From positions 930,001-994,000 of the forward strand of contig JACGCM010002647.1 of NCBI GenBank assembly GCA_014058105.1: DNA of 64,000 nucleotides. Direction: 5' to 3'. This DNA is from Kingdonia uniflora (taxonomy: Eukaryota > Streptophyta > Magnoliopsida > Ranunculales > Circaeasteraceae). A model generated the notes under the pieces. It did not search any database. It saw only the letters and a program-made list of their open reading frames with translations, and was not told where the DNA came from. The position numbers and the translations under genes are program-made. How positions within the stretch are numbered: position 1 is the first letter of the stretch; every line of letters begins with the position of its first letter. This document shows positions 37,204-48,094 of the stretch, piece after piece.

Positions 37204-37840
37204 CGACTTTCGTCTGTTTCGACTACTTAAGTCTTCCTTCCTCATTTCTTTTTGTGGCTGCTCAGTGAGGCGCTGCTTGAGACGATTTTAGAAAAAGAGA
37301 GATAGAGATCTAGAGAGAGGATTCTTCACCCCAATCATTCCCTCTCCTCCATTCATCACCTCCTTATCTTCTTCATCATCCTCTCCTCTCCCTAACCTAA
37401 TCCCCTCACCTCAATACTCTTCACCCAATCCTTTCCCTCGCTCGCGGATCCTTGCCGAGCTTTGCCGCGATCATCTCTCCTATCCTCGGTAAGTGATTCT
37501 TGTTTCCCTTCTGTCAATTTTGCTTGATTTGGCGTAGGTTAATTTCTAGGGTTTGATTTTTAGGGTTTGGGTTTTATTATCGTTTCTTTCAATTTATTGA
37601 GGGTTTGTTGTTCTCAGTGATTGTATTGGCTTGTCAGGTGTTCTGCTTGTCGTTCCGCGGACTTTAGTTGAGTTTTCGGGTTGATTTCCGCAGGGCTCGG
37701 GTTTGTTATCAGGCGAGTTCATATCCCAACTTTACTAAGTTTCTTTACTTGTTCCAGTATATTGGATTAGAGTGTAGTATTGAACTTAGAGACGTTTCGT
37801 GATTAACTATAGTTTAACTTAGAGATTACTCTGTTAGAGT

Positions 37841-37915
37841 TGTTAACCTGTGGTTGGGTTGTAGCTGTTAACCTGTGGTTGGGTTATAGTTGTTAACCTG
37901 TAGTTTGGATGGAAT
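37841..37915. repeat. 25-bp tandem repeat, three units
   Basis: Units start at 37841, 37866 and 37891, each beginning TGTTAACCTGT; the third is more diverged. Confidence 0.85.
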
Positions 37916-39261
37916 ATTGATTCTGAGGTTGGGTTTTGGTTCGTATGGAACATGAGGTTAGTTAGTGGTGGTTGGGGTTCGTGTTCCGTGGTTTACCCAG
38001 GAATGCCCTTTCCAGCCTTATGAGATTGTTGGTTTGGACGTAGGCGACGGTTAGGTTGCTGTTTCGGCTATGAAGAGTCGGTGCAATAGAGTCCCTATCG
38101 ATCCTGTTTGGGTTGCCAGGTTAACGGCAACCGGGTTGTGCTTGGGCACCGTTTACACATTATAACCTTCTGTTTTTTCATACTTATTGAGATGGGATAC
38201 ACAAACACTCCGCTTCGATTGACCTCCGACGGGATCCATGGAGTCTGCGAGATCGGGTTAAAATACACAGGTGAGATTGGGAATGGTACTATCATACCTA
38301 GTAAAACCACCGCGGGGTGTGGATTGGTATGAGGCAGAGAGTCATGGAGATCCCAACTTATTCCTCGGTGAGGTTGAAATTCCTTGAAATGTGCAAGACT
38401 ATTGTTCTGGGGTTTGATCCACCCTTCCACTTTGATCGAGTGCGACCATCCTAGCTTGGTCAAGCTTAAACAAATCGTACCAGTGTATCCCCTTTACCGA
38501 ATCTCTTTAAGATAGTATTGGACGTTAGCATTATATCATATTGCGTTAGGGGATATTTATGGGAATATCGCCGCTCATCATATCATAACATTGCATCTAG
38601 GATAAGTTTGGGATTATCCTAGTCATCACTTCACGGCATAGCATTGCATCATCATCATCATTCCCTCCTCTCACATTCTTAACTCTATTCCCTTTCTAAT
38701 CCACTTTATTTTCTCTCCGCATTAACTCTATTCTCCATTCTCTTATCAACTCAATCCTTCTTTCCTTATTGTTTTCTTAGTTCATTGATGGTTACTAATT
38801 ATATTGTTAGAACTGTTTAGTTACTTATTTCCTTATCGCACTCGTCTCTACTCTATTTCCAGTACCTGTTATTAGTAAGTTATTAAGTTATGTTGGATTA
38901 GTGAGCTCGTTGTTTGCTCACTCTCGCATTTAACTTTTTCAGAGGTTGAGTAGCTTGGACTGCCGCGTGGTTAGCCAGTCCAGAGACTAATTTTTCCGTT
39001 GTAGATTCTTTCATTTTTAGATTCTGTAGGTGTTCTCAGCATTAGGTAGCTGAGCTTGTATTCGAGATATTGTATTACGTTTTGACATGTATATATATAT
39101 GTTTTTTGCTTCCGCGTTATATTGTTATATTGTTGTATCGCTATTTCTTTACTCTGATGATTATTACTATTTGTGGGGTAGAATCTTTGGATTCCCCGAC
39201 CTGCACTACTTAGAGTCTAATAATTGGTCTAGCACCGATTACTGGATTTTGGGGCGTGACA

Positions 39262-39293
<32 letters not shown>

Positions 39294-39295
39294 AA
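39262..39295. repeat. CT microsatellite
   Basis: About 15 CT units directly after the solo LTR; a shorter CT run lies on the other side of it at 36364-36378. Confidence 0.9.
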
Positions 39296-39883
39296 TCCTT
39301 CCCTTCTTGTGATTGATTGATCAACTTTTATTGTGCTTCATTACCTAGTTTTCATCATTAAATTTGGAATTTCCTGTGTTCGAAGCGTGGTGTTCCAATT
39401 CGTGCTTTTCTCTCGGTAGTTTTGGCCCTAATTTCGTGATTGGACTCTTTCTTCCTGTGGTAAGCTTGATCTACACTCTCTCCTTCAAGTTTGGTGATCA
39501 ATTTTTTCAATTTGCGCTTTAGATTTAGTTTGTTGTTTCGAATTGAATTATCATTGGATTTGGAGTTGGAATTTTGCATTATCACTGTTAATTGGAGTTA
39601 GAATTTTGAATTGGAGTATGCATTGCTAGTGGTAACTGATTTTTTGGTGATTGTTTGACTACGGTGGTGAAGAATTATCTATGTGCTTGTTTATTTGGGT
39701 TCCCCTGCTTAACCATGTGGGTTGAGTTTGGGGAAATTGGTGATTTTCTTGCAGGTAATGGGAGGAGATTGTTGGGGTTTGTGCATGATTTTTATTCTAG
39801 AGGATTGTCTATATACTATTTTGTCTACTATGGTAAGGGTTAAATGCCCTCAAGAGGGATCTCTTGTTCCCAACTCGAGCAAA

Positions 39884-41092
39884 ATGGCAAAGTAGGGACG
39901 GACAACTCGAGGTACTAGAACGGGTCCTTCTCACACTAATCCTCTAGGCTCTTGAAGAGGAGGAGCTAGTAGAGCTGGAGAGTCTAGTGTAGGAGCACAA
40001 GGCTCTAATTTTCCTCATTGGTCCACCCTAATATCAGGATTTAAGTTTAGAGGATATCAGAAAGAGGTGACTCTAGATAGAGAGGAGTTGAGTGTGAACT
40101 ATCCAGACATCTTCTCGATTTTTCGTGTTTTTGCTATACATGGTTGGACTGAGATTATGGAGCCCCAGCTTCCCTGCCACCCTCAGTTTGTGCGACACTT
40201 CTATGCTTCTTTACGAGTTGTGCAAGGCACGGGTATTAACAAGACGTTTAGGGTGTCCATCGATGGATCCGTTTTTCATATAGATTCGGATGATATTCGG
40301 AAAGCTTTTGGTCTCGGGGATTCTGACAATCCCGATGTGGATTATTTGGCATGGCCTCCGGTTCTTAGCGAGTTTCCTCCAAAGGAGGAGATGGAGTAGG
40401 AGCTTCTGTTTGCTGAAAAGAAGAATGGTCCATATCTTTACTGTAAGAACCTGAGCCCAGCAATCTGCCCTTTTCATATGGTGGCTCCTAGGAACATCAT
40501 TCCCCAAAAGGGGAATAAGAATGTTCTGGTGGGCAATATGCTTTATCTAGCATATTTTTATGCTATGGGGCTCAGTATTGACTCGGTCCTCATTATCATG
40601 CATGAAATGTTTACCATGGCAAACCCGGATCATCAGACATGGACTTTTCCTTACAGCAAATTCATCTCTCAGCTTCTGACTGATAAGGGGTATGTTATTC
40701 GTCTAGATGAAGAAGTTGATGAGAAGAACGAGGTTATTAACGCTCAGTATTGGGAGAAGAGCAGAAAATATATGATTATAAAGATGGAGTCTGAGACCGA
40801 AGGGGATGCAGAGGACTCAAGGGATGAGACTGCATCTGCTAGACGAGTTGCGAGACCTTCTACTTCCCGGACTGCTACTACCTCCGTACCTGGTACTTCT
40901 CCATCTGCTCCTACTGGATTGGTTCCACATGACTTTGCCTCTATGTACACCTATATGGAGACTCGTTTTGCTAGCATGGACACTCAAATACAGACGTAGT
41001 TTTGGCTATTCAGGGCAGATATCGGTTAACTTCAAACATCTATGGACAGTTTGAGGCTCGTCAAGTGGTTCGCCTGCCGCAGATACAAATGA
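39884..41092 (+). pseudogene. Third ORF of element 2: plant transposon-domain protein
   Basis: ATG at 39884 begins a frame of about 400 codons that stays in register to a TGA at 41090-41092. It is interrupted by single stop codons at 39890, 39953, 40397, 40997 and 41018, each one transition away from a sense codon. The N-terminus is rich in G, R, T and S. The middle (about residues 60-290) resembles the 'putative plant transposon protein' domain: a GW...P..VR.FYA block, V.G..F..D..DIRKAFGL, and C-terminal P.H..W.....F. The end is Ser/Thr/Pro-rich then helical. No signal peptide or membrane helix is visible. It occupies the place where Sireviruses often carry an env-like ORF. Function unknown. 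Confidence 0.65.
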
Positions 41093-41642
41093 GGGGTCTT
41101 AGGTCGTGTGTGACTTTGGGTGTCTCTTTTGCACTTTAGAGTGTTAGTTCTATGTTTTTTATCTTTTCAGTGACTATTTTTGCATCTGCTCTCTTTATTG
41201 CATGCCTATTTTATGTAGATGCTCTATTTGACTTAGCTCTGTATTAACAGTTTATTTTTGCATGGATAATCTATCAGACTGTTGGTATATGATTTTACTA
41301 TTCCATGATATTTACTAGTTCATGACTGTTATATACTCTGACATGTCTTATATGGTACTATTTTTTCTCTCTATTTTTGCCTATTTACCCATTGTTCTTC
41401 TGTGTCAAAAAAGAGGAGAGATGTTTCTGACAGGTAAGTCAGGTAAGTTCTTTTTTGTTTTCTGAATTCCTTATTTTGAATTTGAACGGTTATATGATAT
41501 AGCTTATTTAGTGTGCAGGGATTTCAGAGGCTAGGCTCTTGAGTATAGATGTTCTGAGAGTGAGTCAGTCCATCGAGTCTGTATTATTTCAGTTATTATA
41601 TCTAGTTCTAGTTTTGACACAAAATGAACCAAAGGGGAAGAT
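41093..41642 (+). other. Element 2 distal 3' non-coding region and polypurine tract
   Basis: From about 41395 it matches element 1 at 28125-28437, including GACAGGTAAGTCAGGTAAGTT and the AAAATGAACCAAAGGGG block. The polypurine tract is 41629-41642. This homology shows that the third ORF lies inside element 2 and not beyond it. Confidence 0.7.
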
Positions 41643-42757
41643 TAAAACATCCAATTTTGGAGTTTGTTTTATTTAGTGTCTAGAGTAGGCATCAACATTA
41701 TCTCGTGGTTATCCGGCGTCAGTGAATGCACGTAGAGCGACAATAGCTGGACTGACTGACTCTGAACAGGTAAGTGGGTTTCTAACTCTTTCTTCTTAAA
41801 AGTCAAGCCTATGTACTTTGTAGAGTATGAAAAAGTAATAAGAATGTATCTTTAAAGAAAACAAAAGTTTTATTCGAATAACTTTTAATGTTGTTCGAAA
41901 ACTTTTCAACAGATAGAATTGTATTCGAATAGAATTATTTATGTTCGAATAACTTTCAACAGTTGCATTTATATTCGAATAGATTAATTGTTGTTCGAAT
42001 AACTTTCAATAGTTTCATCTCTGTTCGAATAGGTTGATTGTTGTTCGAATAACTTTCAACAGTTACATCTCTGTTCGAATAGAGTAACTGTGTTCGAATA
42101 AATTTCATCAGATAGATTCTTGTTCGAATAAATTGATTTCAATTTGAACAGAGCCGTGTTTTCTGTTTTTCTTCTTAAGACATACTTGCCTTTTTCAAAC
42201 TCTCATTTCTTGAAAACCTATTTTTTTGAGGGCTTATTTTATAGATTAAAGGGAGATCCATCTTTGAGAGATTCATGGGAGAATCAAATTACTCAACTCT
42301 TGAATCAATCAATTGATCAAGAAACCTTAGTCATGCATTGAAGAACTAAATTGAAGAACTTGAGTGATTCAAGATTAGAAGCTTCGACGTGAGATTGGAG
42401 CGAGGCGTTGCGAGAATGCGGAATTGATTGCAAGAAGATTCATTGGAAGAGAGATAACCATGGGAAGTACTTATCGAGTCTATAAGTGATTAAATTTTTG
42501 TAATTCTTTTTCAATAGTAGATTGTTTAGCTATCGGGTAATTCGATAGCGACCTGTGGGTTTTTTTTCCTGAGAAAGGTTTCCCACAGGGTTAAAAATCT
42601 TTGCCTTGTCTATAATTTGCATTGCTTGCTTGACATTAGATAATTGTATCAACTTGAACTAGGTTAAGCCTTGACCATTAATTCAGAGGATTTAGGATTT
42701 TTCGATTTAGACCTAAAATAATCGAAATTGGTTAGTCTCAGGCGACTAGTTATTTCA
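41643..42757 (+). repeat. 3' LTR of element 2
   Basis: 1115 bp, starts TAAAACATCC (first TG changed to TA), ends TATTTCA. It pairs with the split 5' LTR. Confidence 0.85.
41873..42148 (+). promoter_or_regulatory. TTCGAA palindrome array, element 2 3' LTR
   Basis: Motifs start at 41873, 41894, 41924, 41944, 41974, 41994, 42024, 42044, 42074, 42093, 42123 and 42143. Intervals are 21, 30, 20, 30, 20, 30, 20, 30, 19, 30, 20; the 19 is a one-base deletion. Nine of twelve are perfect TTCGAA or differ only outside the core. Confidence 0.9.
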
Positions 42758-45076
42758 TCAAAAAGTGTTGCAATTCAACCAATATTTTCCTTGATCCCTC
42801 TGCAATAATATAATTACAAGCTTTCAATATTTTTGATGATTAATGTTGGGTTGGAAAGTAAGACACATCCAATCCTATATTTCTTTCAAAATAAATTTCA
42901 AAGTAGAATTATTGATAGCACATAAATAATGACCTATCAAAAGTAGGTATTTATGAATACCGCCTTGATTGAGTCACTAGTAGAGACCTTCTTTGAGAAG
43001 ACAATACGTTTGGTCTCCGAAAAATAGCTTATGATCAAGTGTTGGTAAATGGCTTATGCATTTGCACATTTAATAACTAAATGCCTGGATCAAGTCTCGA
43101 TAGCTATTTAAGACCTTCGGACCGAGTTAGACCTGGATCAAGTCTCCACATTGTGGTCTTTAGTTATGGCTATATATGGTCTTTTGTCATGCCACTGCAT
43201 GAAGGGATTAACCAATCATGATTAAACTACACTAATTAAAGCATAAATGAATTAAGAAATGAAATTTAGTTAGGGATTTCCCAAGAATGAAGGTCTGGAT
43301 CCCCAAGCTTTATAAAATAATAAACTATTCTTTAATGAACCTGGGGACAAGCTTTTATTGATATATAATCCTCCAGATTTAGATAACTAATCAAAAAATC
43401 AAATATTGACAATAGTTAATTGTTTCGTGAATCTAGTCTTTATTTTTTGGTCCAGGCGCTTCCGGAAGTTGCCCCCAAAGGTCATAGTTTCAACATACCC
43501 CTATTATGGGTTGACTAGGTCCTTATGATGTGGGTATTGAACATGTTTATCCCCTGGTCCCGTAGAGTCTTGAATTGGATCTAAATCCATTCCCCTTATC
43601 CTAGACTCCTGGAGATTATCTACGTGTTTGTCCCCTCCTTAATTTGATACAGTTTTTGTTTATTGTCTCCAGTAGTGGTTGATTGTAATATTTGTGCTTA
43701 ATTTAAGACAAATACCATCCATCAGGGCTAAGTCATATAGAATGCAAAACGTAGAGAATGTTAGGATTCAATTAAGGGGATTAAGATGGTCAAAAAAACA
43801 AATATAAAGAGCCTAAAATAGACACGGTAATGTATCTATCAAATGGTAAAATATTAGTTTCACAACATACTAATTGACTCACAACACTAGGGTACTGTTT
43901 ATGAAGCTTTCTATATTATTATCTACTTGATCGCATTATGTCTAATTACAATAACTTTTTTTTCGAAATGTTCTTCAGGGAGGATGAAAACAAAAGAATC
44001 ACTGAGTAAATGGTTGCAAAACTAGATAAAGCTTTGATCTTGTTCTGATTTCTTATTGCTCTAATCTAATAAGCAGGGTTCCCAAGTTAATTTGTTACAT
44101 GCATTCTCCAAGTCTAAGAATGCAAGAAAAACATACGAGATCTTTGATAATATCAATTATAAAGATTCATTTTTGTAAGACCGGAAACCTATAGAATATT
44201 ATGGTAGGAATGTGGGAAATCTTAAATATCCTCGTGGAAAAAAATGTGCAAAGATGGCTAATTATGGGTAACAAACTAAATCAGATTTTCATAACACTCT
44301 TATTTAAATTGTGATAACATTTGTTAATTACACTCTTTTCTACTAAGTTTAGAAGAGCAATTGAAAAAAATAGAATTATGTTCCAACCCTATCCTCTTCA
44401 CAGGTTATTTGCTTGGTATAACATTTGAAGATGATATCGAATTGATTATTTATGAAAAAGAAGGGTAATTTTTCTAAAGGTTATTCTTATAACACATCAT
44501 ATATTTTTTCTATTTAGAATCTTTAATTACTTGTCTTGTTATAATTTTTTAAGCTAAATAAGTTCGATCTACCCTTTCCTCATGTGTCTCAAAGATGTAA
44601 TCAAATGATTATTTGCATTGTTTCATTAGTTTGTTAATGGAGATGAAGCCAAATTTGGCAACCCTTACTATTGCTTGTAGGTTGAGCTATAATTATGTCT
44701 TGCTTGCACATTTATATGCTATTTGAATTCAAAAATCAGCATAAATTTTTTTCCTATCTTTAAGGTTCAGTCATGTGAACCCCGTCTAACTCGTATAAGG
44801 AGGAATTACTTTCAGCTTGGCTGGCGCATATGTTGCCATAGCCTCATGCATCTTATGTTGTCCTCCTTACCCCTCTTTCAGGATTGTAGAAGGGTGAGGC
44901 TCCTCATCCTAACGTTCATTTCATATAGATAAATATCTTTGCAACTTCCGACGTGGTTGGGATCCATATCAGGAGCCCCATGTTTTCTAACAAAAATTAT
45001 AGTACTTAAGCATTCCATTAATACAAGTGGTGACAGGCTTAGCCCGAAGGTATAGTTGCTTGAAAAAGCTTTCATA
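42758..45076. other. Right part of repeat X, then unclassified AT-rich DNA
   Basis: 42758-42960 completes repeat X. Beyond that, phrases such as CCTGGATCAAGTCTC recur at about 43083 and 43131, but I see no LTR pair, domain or RNA gene. Short frames near 44723-45096 match nothing I recognise. Confidence 0.45.
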
Positions 45077-46010
45077 CGGCTTACTGGAGGTGGCAAACGG
45101 ATTGGGTTTGGGTTACACGGGTCGGGTCATAACGGGTACGTGGGTCAAATATGCAAGCCCAAACCGAACTTGTTTAACTAAATGGGTTAGATATGCAATC
45201 CCAAACCCGACCCTAATTTAAATAGGTCGACCAGACCTAACCTATTTAACTAAACGGGTCGGGTTTGGGTCAACCTGTTTAAAAATTACAGCATTCAAAA
45301 TAGCATAACAACATTTAAAACAGCATAATAGACTCTAAACAACATCTCAAAGAGCAGTTCAGACTTCAAAATAAATTTAAAATAGCTTAACAGCAACTCA
45401 AAACAGTATTCAAAACAACTTGACAACATCTTAAAATAGTATTCAAATAGTAAAACAACAATTCAACAACACTAAAACTCTTATTTTTCAAAAAGTAAAA
45501 TAGTTGTTCATAGTTCATACTTCAGAAAGTAAAATAGTAGTTCAGACTTCTAAAAGTAAAACAACAATTCAAAAGTTCAGCAGTTCAGAGTAAAAAAAAT
45601 AGCAACATCACTTAAACATCAAAATAACTTCAAGCATTTCAAACTTCACAGCAATAGAAAAACAGTAACAATAATAAAGCAACAACATCAATATTCTCCT
45701 CTTGACCTATGATATGGATTTTGGAGCTCCACTGCCACTTTCAATGATCTCCTCGTGACCTATACGTGTAAAACAAAGAACATAAGTGCATAATCTTGTA
45801 AAAGACCACAAAATAAATAAACCTGATAAAGATAACGTAATGAGCTTATAAGCACAGATTACTTACGGTCAATATTTAGCAAAGACCATATCCTCGGTAA
45901 ATCTTTAAGTGTCGAATCCTCCATGAAAGAGGAATCACCTAAGATATCAAAAAAGTACTTGTAAATTATTTATATACAAATTATTCAAATTAATTATCCA
46001 AAAAAGAATG

Positions 46011-48050
46011 TTAAACAATTTTAAATATATTACCTTTTGAATATAACCAATCTCGAGTACAAATCAAAGCCTCGGCATTATCATGCTTTAGGATACTACA
46101 GAAAGGATCAAGCACTCTACCACCAATAGAAAATGCTGACTCCGAAACAACTGTAGATATGGGAATTAAAAGAATATCACGAGCCATCAAGGAGATCTCC
46201 AGATATCGGACTTGGTTTACCTTCCAAAAGCCGAGAATGTTTAAATCAAAAATACTCTTCAATTTAGGCTCTTCCAAATACAATTGCAATTGAGGTTTGC
46301 TAGGAAAAGTATGCATTTCCTCATCATCAAAAAATCAAAGGCATAATAATCAATAAGGGAGTAAGAACTACAATTAAGCTAAACAAATATGAAAAAAAAC
46401 TTTAAAAACTAATATAGCTTCGAGGAAACCATTCCTCTCTTAGAACTTGAGTTGCCAACTCATAAACTTGCTCCTCCCGAACACGAACCTCCCATATTTG
46501 CATATGTTGAGTAATAGGTCTTAAAAAGAGCAAACAATTTATCCTGAATTAGTGTCATCTCAAAAGAATCAACTCCATAGATTTTCCTATAGGAATACTC
46601 TACAAATTGGAGTTTGTAGCGATGATCCAAGACCACGGCAAGAACAAATATGTGGTTGTGCTTTGACAATTATTTCTTAAATTGTAGCTTTAGTTGTAAA
46701 GCCATTTTCTTTAGATAAGTATCTGATCCCTTAATTTTCTTAGATAAAGCATGTTGCACCATAAAGACTTGTGGAAAAAGCAAGTTGGAGGTAGTATACT
46801 TTGTCCCAAAAAACAGGCAATTTACTTCATAAAAAACACTCAAAAACTCACAAAAATTTTCTACCTTCACCCATTTTTCATCTAAGGAACCATTTTTGTA
46901 GTTTGAATCAAGAATTCGGAGATGGATAAATACTCGGCCATATTGTAATGCACTGTAAAGCATAAGAAATATCGAATTCCACCTAGTTAGAATGTCTTGT
47001 CTTAACCCTTTACTAGTTGGAAGAGCTAGATTTCTCATACATTCCTTAAATGATTGTCTCTTCCCTTGAGAACCCCTAAAGTAGCACACATGCTCCCTTA
47101 TCTTCTCGACAACTTTATCCATCTCCTTCAAGCCATCTTGCACTATCAAGTTTATAATGTGAGTACAACATCTAACATGGAAAAAATCCCCATCAGAAAA
47201 AAGTACTCCTCAAATTCAATTTGATCCTAAGTAGCCCAATGGAGGAATCATTTGAGGATGCATTATCCAAGGAAATTGAAAATAACTTCTTTTTAATCCC
47301 CCACTCAGACAAAAAAGTATAAATCTTCTCGCAAATTGAAACCCCATTGTGTGGAGAAGGCATATAGAGCTAATTGATCACTTTCTTCTCCAACTTCCAC
47401 TTTTTATTAACAAAGTGGGCTCTCAAAGAGATATAACCATCTATTGTGACCAAGCTCCACAAGTCTGAGGTTAACCTAATTTTTTCAGGAACTTCAAGCA
47501 ACATCTTTCGAATCAGCCCTTTTCTCTTTTATACATTTTAAGAATGTCATCTTTCAAAGTATTATGTGAAACTAGCTTGATATCGCGGTTTGAATATACT
47601 GCATAGTTAAATATATTTCTTACTCTCTCGTATTCAATAAAACTAAAAGTGAGGGAGTTTCTAACAATGACAACATTCACTAACTCACAAAAAAAATTGG
47701 GACAATACTATTTATCCCACATCACGACTAGTTCTTGCGGTGCAAGCTTTTATATGTCATTTCATGTTACCTGACCCACTTATTAAGTATGTGTGTGGGC
47801 AATAATTACATTTACATTTTTTGATACAATCATCTCCTACAAGTAGTTCAGTAAAAAAATCCAAACATGAGAAGTATTTTGCCTTTTTCGCTTACCCTTA
47901 CTAAGAGGTTTTGAAGCAACACTACTTCCTTCACCAACGTGAAGCGAATCTTAGGTATCATCATCACCACCATGGCCAAGTACTTCATTAAGCAAATCAC
48001 TCTCAATAATTTCTGCAATGTTTACTATATTCTCCATCTATAAAAGGCAA
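46011..48050 (-). pseudogene. hAT transposase, RICESLEEPER type
   Basis: Read on the minus strand. A BED-type zinc finger relic (CKCNYC-like) lies near 47830-47800. The RNase-H-like core has TSDLW (first catalytic Asp) near 47480 and SLDNASSND (second Asp) near 47275-47250, then a helical insertion domain (47149-46670). A VVLDHRYKLQFVEY block is at 46645. The C-terminal hAT dimerisation region (46316-46011) contains ARDILLIPIST, SESAFSIGGRVLDP with the catalytic Glu, and ALICTRDWL. Length is near the usual 650-700 residues, but several frameshifts and stops separate the blocks. It would have cut and pasted this element in the nucleus. Confidence 0.85.
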
Positions 48051-48094
48051 TTAAGATTGAAAGAGATTAGGATATAATATTACCAAAACGTGGA

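Larger units (their letters stand above)
36409..39261 (+). repeat. Gypsy solo LTR (Tekay-related)
   Basis: 2853 bp. Starts TGTAATGAGCC, ends TTTTGGGGCGTGACA. Flanked by TTGTC (36404-36408) and CTGTC (39262-39266), a 4-of-5 target duplication. Its start aligns with the reverse complement of the Tekay-like LTR end, and the general order of blocks is the same. No primer site or coding sequence is attached, so it is a solo LTR left by unequal recombination. It contains TTCGAACGA motifs (37031-37203) and a 25-bp tandem repeat (37841-37915). Confidence 0.8.
22380..42757 (+). mobile_element. Sirevirus-type Ty1/copia element 2, with nested insertions
   Basis: 5' LTR: 22380-23281 plus about 29511-29726, split by element 1. 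Primer site at 29727, gag 29800-31690, pol 31700-34830, long 3' non-coding region, third ORF 39884-41092, polypurine tract near 41629-41642, 3' LTR 41643-42757. The two LTRs are about 1.12 kb each when rejoined. The gag start (W-x-A-A-E-D-G-Y-T-P-P block), the coiled coil after the knuckle, and the extra ORF before the 3' LTR fit the Sirevirus lineage. The flanking 5-bp sequences (ACACA, TCAAA) do not form a clear duplication. The empty-site copy of repeat X at 7.4 kb supports the outer limits. Confidence 0.8.

Noticed and set aside
44996..45085. Copia reverse transcriptase relic (C-L-K-K-x-x-Y-G-L like) before the outer hAT
   Set aside because: Only about ten residues look right and they need a frameshift; no upstream or downstream pol sequence supports it.
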